35,263 nucleotides of DNA from Bacteroidota bacterium (GCA_947476185.1 CANJPX010000032.1:1-35263), one strand, 5' to 3'; counted from the first letter of the stretch, positions 16,792-25,353 are shown. Notes: a model not told the origin generated them from the sequence alone. Made by a program: numbers and translations.

Positions 16792-16819
16792 AATATAATC
16801 ATTCTAAATAAGCTATAAA

Positions 16820-16850
16820 AATACGTATTAATTCAGTTTTTACAAAACTG
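16820..16850 (-). promoter_or_regulatory. candidate operator upstream of paaA (two short palindromes)
   Basis: Two perfect dyads lie 29-59 nt upstream of the paaA ATG: AATACGTATT (16820-16829) and CAGTTTT-TAC-AAAACTG (16834-16850, 7-nt arms). The second, read on the minus strand, includes CAGTTTTG, one base from the Bacteroidota -7 consensus TAnnTTTG. It could be a promoter overlapped by a repressor site. No regulator gene (PaaX, PaaR) is in the window, so this is inference only. Confidence 0.3.
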
Positions 16851-17031
16851 GGAATAAATATTCATAAAATGATGTCCTTTTTGGGCTGATGAGTTGTTAA
16901 AAATAAGCCGATCCAGCTCTACTAAATATTGATTTTTTAAAAAATACCCACTCGAAACCTAAAAAATAAGCGAATTGAGTTTCCAATTAAAAAAAATCCT
17001 CTCTATATTCACATAAATAAATCCTACGATC

Positions 17032-17472
17032 ATGATTAAAAATATTCGACACCCATTAATAATCATTCTTTCTGTTTTTCTGTTGATTGGCAATCATGCA
17101 AATGCTCAACAAAAAAACAAATCGTTAAACTATTCAAAGTATCCCTATTGGATAGAAATGATGAATAATCCTGCTACAAATTATTTTGAGGCAATAAAAG
17201 CTTATGATGAATTTTGGGCGACTCGGAAAAAACCGACAGAAGAAAATGAAATTATGGGTCAGGAAAATACTGTTACAAAAAAGCAAACATTCCTAAACAA
17301 ATGGTTTAAGAGCAAAGAAGAAAAAGAAGCGGAAGAAACGCGGAAATACACTTTGGATGTTAAAAAATTTGAACATTGGAAGTTAAAAGTAAAGCCCTAT
17401 GTGCAGGAGGATGGAAGGATCTTAAGTGCAGATGAACAGTTACAAATATGGCAAAAACAACGTCAACAATAA
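17032..17472 (+). CDS. small exported protein paired with the large Asp-box protein
   Basis: A 146-residue protein with a clear signal peptide (IIILSVFLLIGNHANAQQ). The mature part has YPYWIEMMNNPATNYFEAIKAY..., a short charged coiled-coil-like middle (KSKEEKEAEETRKYT) and FEHWKLKVKPYVQEDGRIL near the end. I do not recognise a named family. Proteins of this look occur, to my memory, just upstream of large VPS10/sortilin-like T9SS proteins in Bacteroidota, as here (35-nt gap, same strand). A role in folding or export of its neighbour is possible but unproven. Confidence 0.75.
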   Translation: MIKNIRHPLIIILSVFLLIGNHANAQQKNKSLNYSKYPYWIEMMNNPATNYFEAIKAYDEFWATRKKPTEENEIMGQENTVTKKQTFLNKWFKSKEEKEAEETRKYTLDVKKFEHWKLKVKPYVQEDGRILSADEQLQIWQKQRQQ

Positions 17473-17507
17473 TACTCTTTTCTAATTTTTTCTAACACTC
17501 TTTTCTG

Positions 17508-20500
17508 ATGAATTTTAAAAAAATAGTTACCGACATTTTTACACTTTTTATTTTTTGTACTGTTGGTTTTGCTCAACCGGGCAGCACCTGGCAACTAACA
17601 GGTCCGAATTTATTTCCGGTCGATATATCAGGACAGATCAATGGGATCGGAAGAGTTTCCCAATTAAAATTCCATCCTACCAATCCTTTGAAAATGTATG
17701 CAGTGAGTGCATCTGGAGGTTTATGGATCAGTGCCGATAGTGCGCATTCCTGGACAAAAACAGGAACAGATAATTTACCTGCAACACCATGCGCCTCTGT
17801 GTGCATCGATTACACCGATGACAATATTATTTATTTAGGAACCGGTGATGATAATTATTATGGCGGCAGTTTTGGAATTTGGAAAAGCACCGATGCTGGA
17901 GCTACATGGGTTCAATCGACAACAGGCTTAGGCACTCTACTTCCGGTGGAGATATTGATGTCGCCAACAAATAATAATATCCTTGTGGTTGCAACGGATA
18001 ATGGAATATATAAATCAATAAATGCAGGAGCAAATTGGAGTGTTGTTAAAGCGGGTGGCGATTTTAAAGATATGCAATTTAAACCCGGAAGCGGAACAAT
18101 GCTTTATGCCGTTACCTCATCAGAATTCTGGCACTCTTCAGATTTTGGAACTACATGGACACAAACGACAACTGGCGTTACAATTCCAGGTGGTGGCAGC
18201 GGACAAGGAATGCGGATAGCAGTTAGTGCTGCCAGTCCAAGCACTGTTTATGTAGGAATGGTAAAAGCGAATGGAACCATTTTAAAATCAACAGATAGCG
18301 GACTAACTTTCAATACGATCTACAACAGTGCCACACAAACACTTGTCGGGTATGATGCTTTAGATCTTGGTGGCGGTCAAGGTGATTATAATTTCAGCAT
18401 GACTGCAGATCCTTTGAATGCAAATACTGTATTTGTTGTTGCACACGCTGTTTGGCGCAGCACGGACGGAGGTATTTCATGGACACAAATGACCGACTGG
18501 TGGGCAAATTTACATACAGATATGCACGGCATAAAATTTCATCCTACATACACAAATAAGTTATTCAGCGTGAATGATGGAGGTGTCTGGTTGAGTAATG
18601 ACAATGGTGATAATTGGATGCCCAAGTCTGATGGTATTGCCGCAACAGAAATATATCATGCTTCACAAAGTCCGATCAAACATGATATGATAAGTATCGG
18701 CACGCAGGATAACGGAGAATTATATTATACCGCCGGTGCATGGAAAACAAACAGAGGTGGAGATTGGGGAAGTCGTTCAGCATTCGATTATTTAACCAAC
18801 AATGTAGTTTATTATTACGAAAATGGGGAAAGAAGAATTATTACAGGAGGAGGAGTAAGTTATAATTTACCATTTACCGCAACAAATAATATTGTATTAG
18901 AGTTTAGAAAAAATATTACTACCACAGGATTTGCAGGAGAACAAAACATCTGGAGAACAAGTACCTTAAATAATACTGCGCCAACATGGACGCAGATAAG
19001 CACATTCAATCAACAAGTAATGGCAATAAATTCTTCTCCGGCAGATTCTACAATGCTGTATGTTGTTTCTGCTTCAAATAAAATATACCGGAGCGACAAT
19101 GCGTTGGCAGCATCCCCAACTTTCACTATGTATACTGCACCGGCTTCCACAGCAATTGCTGCAAGCATAGCAGGAATAAAAAACAATCCCAATGTTGTTT
19201 ACCTTTCTTGCGGAAGCAAAGTATATCGTTCTCCCGATAAAGGTGCAACATGGACCAATGTGACTTCAAATATTCCTGCAGGAATTAATATCATAAAAAT
19301 TTATCATGATGAGTTCAATACGAATGAAGGCATGTATGTTTGTTCAGCAAAGGGTGTTTATTTTAAAGAAGCAGGCAGTTCTTTATGGACAAATGTTTCC
19401 TACAATTTACCCACGGTTGCCGACATTCAGGATTTCATGATCTACAATCCCGGGACAGCAGCGAGTTTGATCCGTGTTGCATATTATGGACGAGGTGTAT
19501 GGGAATTACCACTCAATACAAGTTTACCACCGGCACCGGGATTTGTTGCAGATAAAACAACTATTTGTCCGGGACAAATTGTCAATTTTTCAGATGTGAG
19601 CATAGGCTCTCCAACTGCATGGGCTTGGACTTTCCCCGGAGGAACGCCTTCTTCATCCACATTACAGAATCCAACAGTTACTTATCCAACAGCAGGAACA
19701 TATAATGTCACACTATCTGTTACCAATACTTTTGGTACAAATTCATTAACTGAACCCTTGTATATTTCTGTCAGCACAACTCAGTCGCTTCCCTTTTCAG
19801 AAGGATTTGCTTCTTCTGTTGCTCCTTTAAACTGGACAAATTATGATGACGGAGGCAATTCAGTTGTATGGCAGCATTCCACAACCACAGGAGGTTTTGG
19901 CACAAGCACAGAATCTGTATTTTTTGATAATTATACTTACGATGCAAATGGAGAGCGCGATGAATTAAGAACTCCTCAGTATGATTTTACATCCTCAACT
20001 CATCCGATTTTAGTTTTTGACAGAGCATATGCAAGATACAGCGCTTCGTATTATGATACGCTAGCAATATTGGCTTCTCCCGATTGTGGTATCACCTTCA
20101 ATCTTCTATACACAAAAGGATATATTGATCTGGCAACTGCACCCGACAATTCATCTACGCTATTTGATCCGGTAGCATCCGAATGGGTAAAAGATACTGT
20201 AGACCTGACGGCTTATGCCGGACAGAATAATATCTTATTTGCATTTCAAAACAGAGGACATTATGGACAAGCCCTTTATATTGATAATATCAATCTATCC
20301 AATTTATTACCTTCTTCTATTACGAAATACAGCACTGCTCAAATAAATATTTTTCCAAATCCATCCACAGGACAATTTAATTTTAGTGGTTTAGAGAACG
20401 GAAATAAAATTGAAGTATTTGATATCACCGGAAAATTGATCTACGAAACAATTACAAATAATGGTTTGCAGACCGTTGATATTTCAGAACAGGCAAAAGG

Positions 20501-20567
20501 AATCTACTACTATAGAATTACGAAAGAGATGAAATTACTGAAGAGTGGAAAGATCTGTATAGAATAA
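17508..20567 (+). CDS. large secreted Asp-box propeller protein with PKD and T9SS sorting domain
   Basis: A 1019-residue surface or secreted protein. A signal peptide (FTLFIFCTVGFAQ) is followed by two beta-propeller regions with at least seven Asp boxes (STDAGATW, SINAGANW, SSDFGTTW, STDSGLTF, STDGGISW, SNDNGDNW, SPDKGATW). This is the VPS10/sortilin and xyloglucanase-like type. A PKD domain sits at about 683-755 (WTFPGGTPSSS...), then a jelly-roll/MAM-like region (about 765-940). The T9SS type A sorting domain occupies the last 75 residues or so (IFPNPSTGQFNFSG, ending KSGKICIE). The sorting domain predicts export across the outer membrane by the Por system. No catalytic site is identifiable. 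It interrupts the paa locus between paaA and paaE. Confidence 0.9.
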   Translation: MNFKKIVTDIFTLFIFCTVGFAQPGSTWQLTGPNLFPVDISGQINGIGRVSQLKFHPTNPLKMYAVSASGGLWISADSAHSWTKTGTDNLPATPCASVCIDYTDDNIIYLGTGDDNYYGGSFGIWKSTDAGATWVQSTTGLGTLLPVEILMSPTNNNILVVATDNGIYKSINAGANWSVVKAGGDFKDMQFKPGSGTMLYAVTSSEFWHSSDFGTTWTQTTTGVTIPGGGSGQGMRIAVSAASPSTVYVGMVKANGTILKSTDSGLTFNTIYNSATQTLVGYDALDLGGGQGDYNFSMTADPLNANTVFVVAHAVWRSTDGGISWTQMTDWWANLHTDMHGIKFHPTYTNKLFSVNDGGVWLSNDNGDNWMPKSDGIAATEIYHASQSPIKHDMISIGTQDNGELYYTAGAWKTNRGGDWGSRSAFDYLTNNVVYYYENGERRIITGGGVSYNLPFTATNNIVLEFRKNITTTGFAGEQNIWRTSTLNNTAPTWTQISTFNQQVMAINSSPADSTMLYVVSASNKIYRSDNALAASPTFTMYTAPASTAIAASIAGIKNNPNVVYLSCGSKVYRSPDKGATWTNVTSNIPAGINIIKIYHDEFNTNEGMYVCSAKGVYFKEAGSSLWTNVSYNLPTVADIQDFMIYNPGTAASLIRVAYYGRGVWELPLNTSLPPAPGFVADKTTICPGQIVNFSDVSIGSPTAWAWTFPGGTPSSSTLQNPTVTYPTAGTYNVTLSVTNTFGTNSLTEPLYISVSTTQSLPFSEGFASSVAPLNWTNYDDGGNSVVWQHSTTTGGFGTSTESVFFDNYTYDANGERDELRTPQYDFTSSTHPILVFDRAYARYSASYYDTLAILASPDCGITFNLLYTKGYIDLATAPDNSSTLFDPVASEWVKDTVDLTAYAGQNNILFAFQNRGHYGQALYIDNINLSNLLPSSITKYSTAQINIFPNPSTGQFNFSGLENGNKIEVFDITGKLIYETITNNGLQTVDISEQAKGIYYYRITKEMKLLKSGKICIE

Positions 20568-20652
20568 ATAATTTTCTGCTTTGACTGAATTCATCCCCCT
20601 GCCCCCTTCAAAGGGGGAAATACACCGTAATAAAATTGCAGAAATAAATTTG
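20567..20652. repeat. 86-bp tandem repeat, unit 1
   Basis: First of two 86-bp units with a 93-bp period in the gap between the Asp-box gene and paaE. It starts at the last base of the Asp-box gene and contains the C5-hairpin (20594-20618), so it may end both convergent transcripts. It differs from unit 2 at three positions only. Confidence 0.9.
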
Positions 20653-20659
20653 AAGCGAT

Positions 20660-20745
20660 AATAATTTTCTGCTTCGACTGAATTCATCCCCCTGCCCCCT
20701 TCAAAGGGGGAAATACTCCGTAATAAAATTGTAGAAATAAATTTG
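20660..20745. repeat. 86-bp tandem repeat, unit 2
   Basis: Second unit, 83 of 86 bases identical to unit 1, separated from it by GAAGCGA. It contains C5-hairpin copy 5 (20687-20711). The high identity in a non-coding region implies recent duplication or gene conversion. The remaining gap up to the paaE stop (20746-20795) has no further feature that I can see. Confidence 0.9.
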
Positions 20746-20795
20746 CGTCTTCTGTTCCGCTAAGTGTTCTAAGCGGATAAAAATGAGGTTAAATT

Positions 20796-21866
20796 CTATA
20801 ATCCCTTATCATAGTTCACCACTATACTTGCTGTGGTAGGGCGGCTCTGACAGGTTAAGATAAATCCTTGTTTTACCTCTGAAGCGGATAAGGCATAGTT
20901 AACTGCCATCTGTACTTTACCATCTTGCAACAAAGCACGACAGGTACAGCAGGATCCGCCCTGACAAGCATAAGGAGCATCAAGTCCGATACGAAGTGCA
21001 GCTTCAAGAATTGTTTCATTCTCGCCCAAAACAACGGCATGAGAATCGCCATCAATAATGATCGTTGCAGAAGCTCCACTAGCTGCATCAGCAGAAGGTT
21101 TTACCTCCTCGGCATTTACAGGTGCAGAAAAATATTCAACATGAATTTGTGATTCATTAATTTTTAATTCATTCAAGGCAGCAACAACACTTTCCATCAT
21201 CGGCCCTGGACCGCAAATAAAATAAACATTATCAGCATTCAGGTCCACATAATTTTTTACCAGTTCAATGTTTTTTTCTTTGGTCATCATTCCTTTTAAT
21301 AATTCAGGATGACCAACAGGAGGCGTATTTAAAACATGAACAACATTTAGCCGATCAGCATTTGATAAAGCAAGCAATTCAATTTGTTTATTAAAAATGA
21401 CAGACAATTCATCATTATTTCCGTAAAACAATGTCACTTTACTATCCGGCTCCGACTTCAGAACGGTTTTTAATATGGAGAATAAGGGAGTTATTCCGCT
21501 TCCTCCACCAAAAAGAATGTAATTCTTTTTATTTGAAGGATTCATCTCAGAATAGAAATTACCCATTGGATTCATAACTTCAACAACATCACCAACTTTA
21601 AGATTATCATTGATATAACCTGAAACGCGACCATCCTTAACTTTTTTAACAGCAACACGCAATTCATTTTCATCCAAAGGACTGCTGCAGATCGAATACG
21701 ACCGTCGTAGTTCTTCATCATTAATAGTGAACTTAAGTGTAAGGTACTGTCCTTGCTTATAAGTAAATCCCTGCTTTATATCAGCGGGCACCTCAAAAGC
21801 AACAGAAACAGCATCGGCAGTTTCACGGTTTACATCAACAACTTTTAATGAATGGAATCTTGACAT
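20796..21866 (-). CDS. paaE: phenylacetyl-CoA epoxidase reductase PaaE
   Basis: A 356-residue NAD(P)H-dependent ferredoxin reductase that passes electrons to PaaA. The FAD domain has RRSYSICSSP (RxYS motif) and GRVSGYIND. The nucleotide domain has FGGGSGITPLFSILK and CGPGPMMESV. The C-terminal plant-type 2Fe-2S domain has Cys301, Cys306, Cys309 and Cys339 (CQGGSCCTC ... CQSRP). Length and domain order match E. coli PaaE. The gene is on the same strand as paaABCD but about 4 kb upstream, separated by two opposite genes, and has its own promoter. Other reductases of this architecture exist (for example HcaD/KshB-like), but the nearby paa genes support PaaE. Confidence 0.92.
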   Translation of the reverse strand: MSRFHSLKVVDVNRETADAVSVAFEVPADIKQGFTYKQGQYLTLKFTINDEELRRSYSICSSPLDENELRVAVKKVKDGRVSGYINDNLKVGDVVEVMNPMGNFYSEMNPSNKKNYILFGGGSGITPLFSILKTVLKSEPDSKVTLFYGNNDELSVIFNKQIELLALSNADRLNVVHVLNTPPVGHPELLKGMMTKEKNIELVKNYVDLNADNVYFICGPGPMMESVVAALNELKINESQIHVEYFSAPVNAEEVKPSADAASGASATIIIDGDSHAVVLGENETILEAALRIGLDAPYACQGGSCCTCRALLQDGKVQMAVNYALSASEVKQGFILTCQSRPTTASIVVNYDKGL

Positions 21867-21889
21867 TTTATTAATTTGATTTTAGGTGG

Positions 21890-21920
21890 CAAATTTACAA
21901 TTAATATAGAAACGCACAAA
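21890..21920 (-). promoter_or_regulatory. Bacteroidota-type promoter of paaE
   Basis: On the minus strand a -33 TTTG (21917-21920) and a -7 TAAATTTG (21890-21897, consensus TAnnTTTG) are separated by exactly 19 bases. This fits the promoter described for the Bacteroides primary sigma factor. The -7 element is 24 nt upstream of the paaE start codon. It is the best promoter seen in the window. Confidence 0.6.
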
Positions 21921-21982
21921 GATTAAAAAACAACATAAATCCAAACAGAAAAATATATAAATTGCACTCTGATTATAAAATA

Positions 21983-23143
21983 ATGCTCGATTCGAATAAA
22001 GTATTTTTTCCAAATCTTGAAGGCTTGCGCTTTTTTGCTTTTTTCGTTGTTTTTATAAATCACGCTTCAGGCTGTTTAGGATATAATAATCATTCGGAGA
22101 AATTCGCCTATTTCAGATCGCACTTCCTGTGGAATGGAGACCTTGGCGTTAGTTTTTTCTTTGTACTCAGTGGTTTTCTGATCACCTATTTATTACTTAA
22201 AGAAAAAGATCTCAGCGGAAGGATTAATATTAAAAACTTTTACATGAGGCGTGTTTTACGCATTTGGCCATTATATTTTCTGATCGTTTTTTTATGTCTT
22301 GTTATTTTCCCAATGTTCATTAATATCATCCCTAAGTGGTTTCCGATAGGAGTTGACACATCCGAATTAAACCCTTGGTTCTATCTTACATTCACCGGAA
22401 ATTTCGATTATATCTATAATGGAATCAGCAATGTTTTGATCGGAGTATTATGGTCTGTTTCTGTTGAAGAACAATTTTATTTATTCTGGCCATTGATCAT
22501 TGCATTTGTTCCAAGAAAATATCTGTTGAAAACCTTCGTAATCATTATTTTAGGATCGATCGCATATAGATTTTTCGGAGCAAAAGGTGTTGGCCTATTG
22601 ATAAAATACCATTCACTATCTTCCGTTTCAGATCTGGCAACAGGAGCATTGATAGCTTATTTGGCATGTCAGAAAAGCTTCACCGATTGGATCGCAAACA
22701 TTCCAAAATACGCCATTATACTCGTTTATTGCCTCCTTTTTATTCTCGTTCCTCTACGGTTTTATGTCTGGGAGTTCGGTTACTATTACGACCATGTAGC
22801 TTCTATCACTCCGGTGATATTTTCTTCATTGTTTGCATTCATCATCCTTGAACAGAACTATGCGAAACATTCTTTTTATAAAATAAGTAATTGGCGAATC
22901 ATTTCTTCTTTTGGGAAATATACTTATGGAATGTACTGTTACCACATGCTTTCTTTTTTCTGTGTATTATTTATTTTCCACAGGATGGGAGTAAATGTGG
23001 TTGGGATGAGTAAATACACTTTTTTATTTGCAGCATTCACTTCATTTTTCTCGACACTGCTTATATCAGAATTAAGTTATACGTATTACGAGTCATTTTT
23101 CTTAAAAATAAAAAACAGGTTTGCACTAATCAAGAAAGATTAA
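21983..23143 (+). CDS. membrane acyltransferase (acyltransferase 3 / OafA family)
   Basis: A polytopic inner-membrane O-acyltransferase with about ten hydrophobic segments. The frame opens with TTG at 21962, but the ATG at 21983 is chosen because it places NLEGLRFFAFFVVFINHASG at residues 11-30, the normal N-terminus of the family. His27 in FINHASG is the presumed catalytic residue. Other family marks are FFVLSGFLITYLLL, NFYMRRVLRIWPLYF and LWSVSVEEQFYLFWPL. Such enzymes acetylate or otherwise acylate surface polysaccharides, and the acceptor is unknown. It is divergent from paaE and ends before a strong terminator. Confidence 0.88.
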   Translation: MLDSNKVFFPNLEGLRFFAFFVVFINHASGCLGYNNHSEKFAYFRSHFLWNGDLGVSFFFVLSGFLITYLLLKEKDLSGRINIKNFYMRRVLRIWPLYFLIVFLCLVIFPMFINIIPKWFPIGVDTSELNPWFYLTFTGNFDYIYNGISNVLIGVLWSVSVEEQFYLFWPLIIAFVPRKYLLKTFVIIILGSIAYRFFGAKGVGLLIKYHSLSSVSDLATGALIAYLACQKSFTDWIANIPKYAIILVYCLLFILVPLRFYVWEFGYYYDHVASITPVIFSSLFAFIILEQNYAKHSFYKISNWRIISSFGKYTYGMYCYHMLSFFCVLFIFHRMGVNVVGMSKYTFLFAAFTSFFSTLLISELSYTYYESFFLKIKNRFALIKKD

Positions 23144-23160
23144 AATAAATTAAACTGATA

Positions 23161-23197
23161 AAAAAAGCCTCGACCGATAAATCGGTCGAGGCTTTTT
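23161..23197. terminator. bidirectional rho-independent terminator
   Basis: A perfect 12-bp stem GCCTCGACCGAT / ATCGGTCGAGGC closes over a 2-nt centre. It is flanked by AAAAAA on the left and TTTTT on the right, so it works on both strands. It lies 17 nt after the acyltransferase stop and serves the convergent T9SS gene at 23215 as well. Confidence 0.92.
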
Positions 23198-23214
23198 ACT
23201 GTTGAATGAAAAAT

Positions 23215-24327
23215 TTATTTCCCTACAACGATCTTATGAACTTCTTTATTTCTATCGGTTTGGAGGATCAAAAAGTAAACGCCTTTTGATAATCCAAGAT
23301 CAGAAATATTGATACCTTTTTGATAACTTCCGCCCGCTTGATTTTCATTTAAAACATTTGCGACAGTCTTACCCAACACATCGGTGAAACTAATTTTTAT
23401 TGTACTTTTTTCCGACAGAAAATAATTTACCTGAATATTTTCAACACAAGGATTTGGGAAAGCCGAGGAATTAAAACCCGATGAAGTATGCTCTGCAATT
23501 CCTAAATGAGGAACAGTAGAAATAAGGCTATCAATATATTCAACATTGTTTACAACCGGGACACCACCAACAACAGAAGCCATGATATTCAATACAGGAA
23601 TCTGTTTTGCAGTTGCCAACCATTTGTATTCATAACGCAATGGGCGTGTAATGTTAGTTCCAAAACCAACAAGATCAAGTTCTATAGTATCTGTAGAAGC
23701 GATAGTTGATTTAATACGCAAGGCGTTAAATGTACCAAAAGGCGTAATTACTGTTCCCCATCCGTCAACCTCATTCACACGATGTCCTTTTTGTCCGTAA
23801 TACCCAATAGAAGGAATTGGCAAACCGAATTTATAATCACAAGAATCAGTATTCAAATAGTTAATAGGGAAATGGTAAATCACATCATTTGAAGTATACA
23901 AAAATGGCAATGGTGCTCCATTTATAGTATATCCTGCACCAATTTGAGAAAATTTAGTTGAGGATTCTTTTAAGAAATCATAAGCCATATCTAACGTTAC
24001 TCCGGGAATCGGCAAACTTGTTAATACATTGTTCTCATTCCCATAAGAAGTATTGAAAATATTAAACAATAAATTGAAAGGCATTGGAAAAGTCAATGGA
24101 GAATCGAACTTTTCATAACGTTGAAGGTTAGGTACCAAAGTAGAATAATCCCAACTAAAACCTGCTCCAGTAAGTGCCGGGTCAATCGTTCCAACAGAAT
24201 TAGTAATGCTGATCAATACAGAATCTCCGGCATTTGGCATGTCCGATGAACCGATCGTTATTTGTGCAAACAACGAGGAAGTAAAAAATAATGCAACAAA
24301 GGGTAAAAATTTTTTCATGATTTTCAA
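23215..24327 (-). CDS. secreted protein with T9SS type A sorting domain
   Basis: A 370-residue secreted protein. The signal peptide is KKFLPFVALFFTSSLFAQ; the start may be the first ATG or the Met three codons later (24318). The central 250 residues are a beta-rich region of unknown function (GSSDMPNAGDSVLISI near the start, and DGWGTVITPFGTFNALRIKS), a layout common in Bacteroidota secreted proteins. The last 80 residues or so are the T9SS sorting domain (SAFPNPCVENIQVNYFLSE, ending YFLILQTDRNKEVHKIVVGK). It is a single-gene unit with a terminator shared with the convergent acyltransferase. Confidence 0.85.
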   Translation of the reverse strand: MKIMKKFLPFVALFFTSSLFAQITIGSSDMPNAGDSVLISITNSVGTIDPALTGAGFSWDYSTLVPNLQRYEKFDSPLTFPMPFNLLFNIFNTSYGNENNVLTSLPIPGVTLDMAYDFLKESSTKFSQIGAGYTINGAPLPFLYTSNDVIYHFPINYLNTDSCDYKFGLPIPSIGYYGQKGHRVNEVDGWGTVITPFGTFNALRIKSTIASTDTIELDLVGFGTNITRPLRYEYKWLATAKQIPVLNIMASVVGGVPVVNNVEYIDSLISTVPHLGIAEHTSSGFNSSAFPNPCVENIQVNYFLSEKSTIKISFTDVLGKTVANVLNENQAGGSYQKGINISDLGLSKGVYFLILQTDRNKEVHKIVVGK

Positions 24328-24699
24328 AAATTTAACATTGATATCAAATATATTACATTTCAGTTAAATATTTCATATTTTATAATTTTATTTATTAGTA
24401 AAGCCAAACAGCTATTTAATTTATAGCCATGGCATTACACATAAAACATTTGCTATCTATTCTCAAAAACAGGAGCTAAAAATATACATGACAATTCATG
24501 AAATGATCAACCTCACAGAACAGAAGTGATAGATATCACTATATGTATTTTCCAATGGGAGCTCCTAAAAGCAAACAAGCTACGACTAAAAAGGTTCCAA
24601 AGTATTTGCAATAAAAAGTAATTTTTTTACGTTGTTTGAAAATGTACTGAAATAGAACAATAATTGCGTACTTTTGAGTATTGATAAATAACTATTGAA
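24328..24699. promoter_or_regulatory. 372-bp divergent intergenic region
   Basis: This is the only gene-free stretch above 300 bp. It is AT-rich, with no ORF, tRNA or hairpin terminator. Two things stand out. One is a perfect inverted repeat AGTGATA-GA-TATCACT (24525-24540), a possible operator. The other is TACTTTTG (24669-24676), which matches the -7 TAnnTTTG consensus 23 nt before the ATG at 24700, though the -33 element is weak (ACTG at 24646-24649). Confidence 0.4.
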
Positions 24700-25353
24700 A
24701 TGAAACGAATTCCCCTACTATTTTTACTAATTACTTTTCATCCGATCTTTTCATCCGCACAGCAAAAAAAGAGTGCTTGGACAGATGGTAAACACGACTT
24801 GGTGCAATTTTCAGGTGTGGTAGTTGAAGGGGATAGCTTAAAACCGATCCCCTATACAAGCATCATTGTTCAAAATGGATACCGTGGGACTGTCAGTGAT
24901 TATTTTGGCTACTACTCCTTTGTAGCAATGGAAGGCGACACCATTGAATTTTCTGCCATTGGTTTTAACTCAGCATTTTTCATAATTCCCGATACTTTGT
25001 CCGACAATAAATATTCCTTGATCCAGGTATTGAGAGCAGATACCGTGAATCTGCCAATGGCAGAAATATATCCCTGGCCAACTCCCTCTCAGTTTAAAAA
25101 AGCATTTTTAGCCTTATCCTTGCCGGAAGATGATATTGTTAGAGCGGACAGGAACATGACCCGTGCAGATGCAAAAGAGCGTATGACAGGAATGGCAATG
25201 GATGCAAGCCTAAATTACAAATACAACATGCAACAATATCAAAGTAAATTGTACTATGCAGGACAACTTCCACCCAATAATCTATTAAACCCAATCGCAT
25301 GGGCGAAATTCATTAAGGCATGGAAAAATGGTGATTTTAAAAAGAAAAATTAA
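24700..25353 (+). CDS. exported carboxypeptidase-like regulatory-domain protein
   Basis: A 217-residue exported protein with a signal peptide (IPLLFLLITFHPIFSSAQQ). A carboxypeptidase-like regulatory (beta-sandwich) domain at about residues 35-95 (VQFSGVVVEGDSLKPIPYTS, then YRGTVSDYFGYYSF) is followed by a helical C-terminal region (about 115-217) with no known motif. The same kind of domain begins the TonB-dependent receptor that starts 23 nt downstream. The two are probably co-transcribed from the promoter region before this gene, and may work together at the outer membrane. Confidence 0.8.
   Translation: MKRIPLLFLLITFHPIFSSAQQKKSAWTDGKHDLVQFSGVVVEGDSLKPIPYTSIIVQNGYRGTVSDYFGYYSFVAMEGDTIEFSAIGFNSAFFIIPDTLSDNKYSLIQVLRADTVNLPMAEIYPWPTPSQFKKAFLALSLPEDDIVRADRNMTRADAKERMTGMAMDASLNYKYNMQQYQSKLYYAGQLPPNNLLNPIAWAKFIKAWKNGDFKKKN

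Noticed and set aside
20567..20745. Possible CRISPR array
   Set aside because: Only two 86-bp units with a 7-nt spacer and no cas genes. The size and spacing are wrong for CRISPR.
21962..21982. TTG start of the acyltransferase
   Set aside because: The ATG seven codons later gives the normal family N-terminus, and no ribosome-binding signal supports the TTG.
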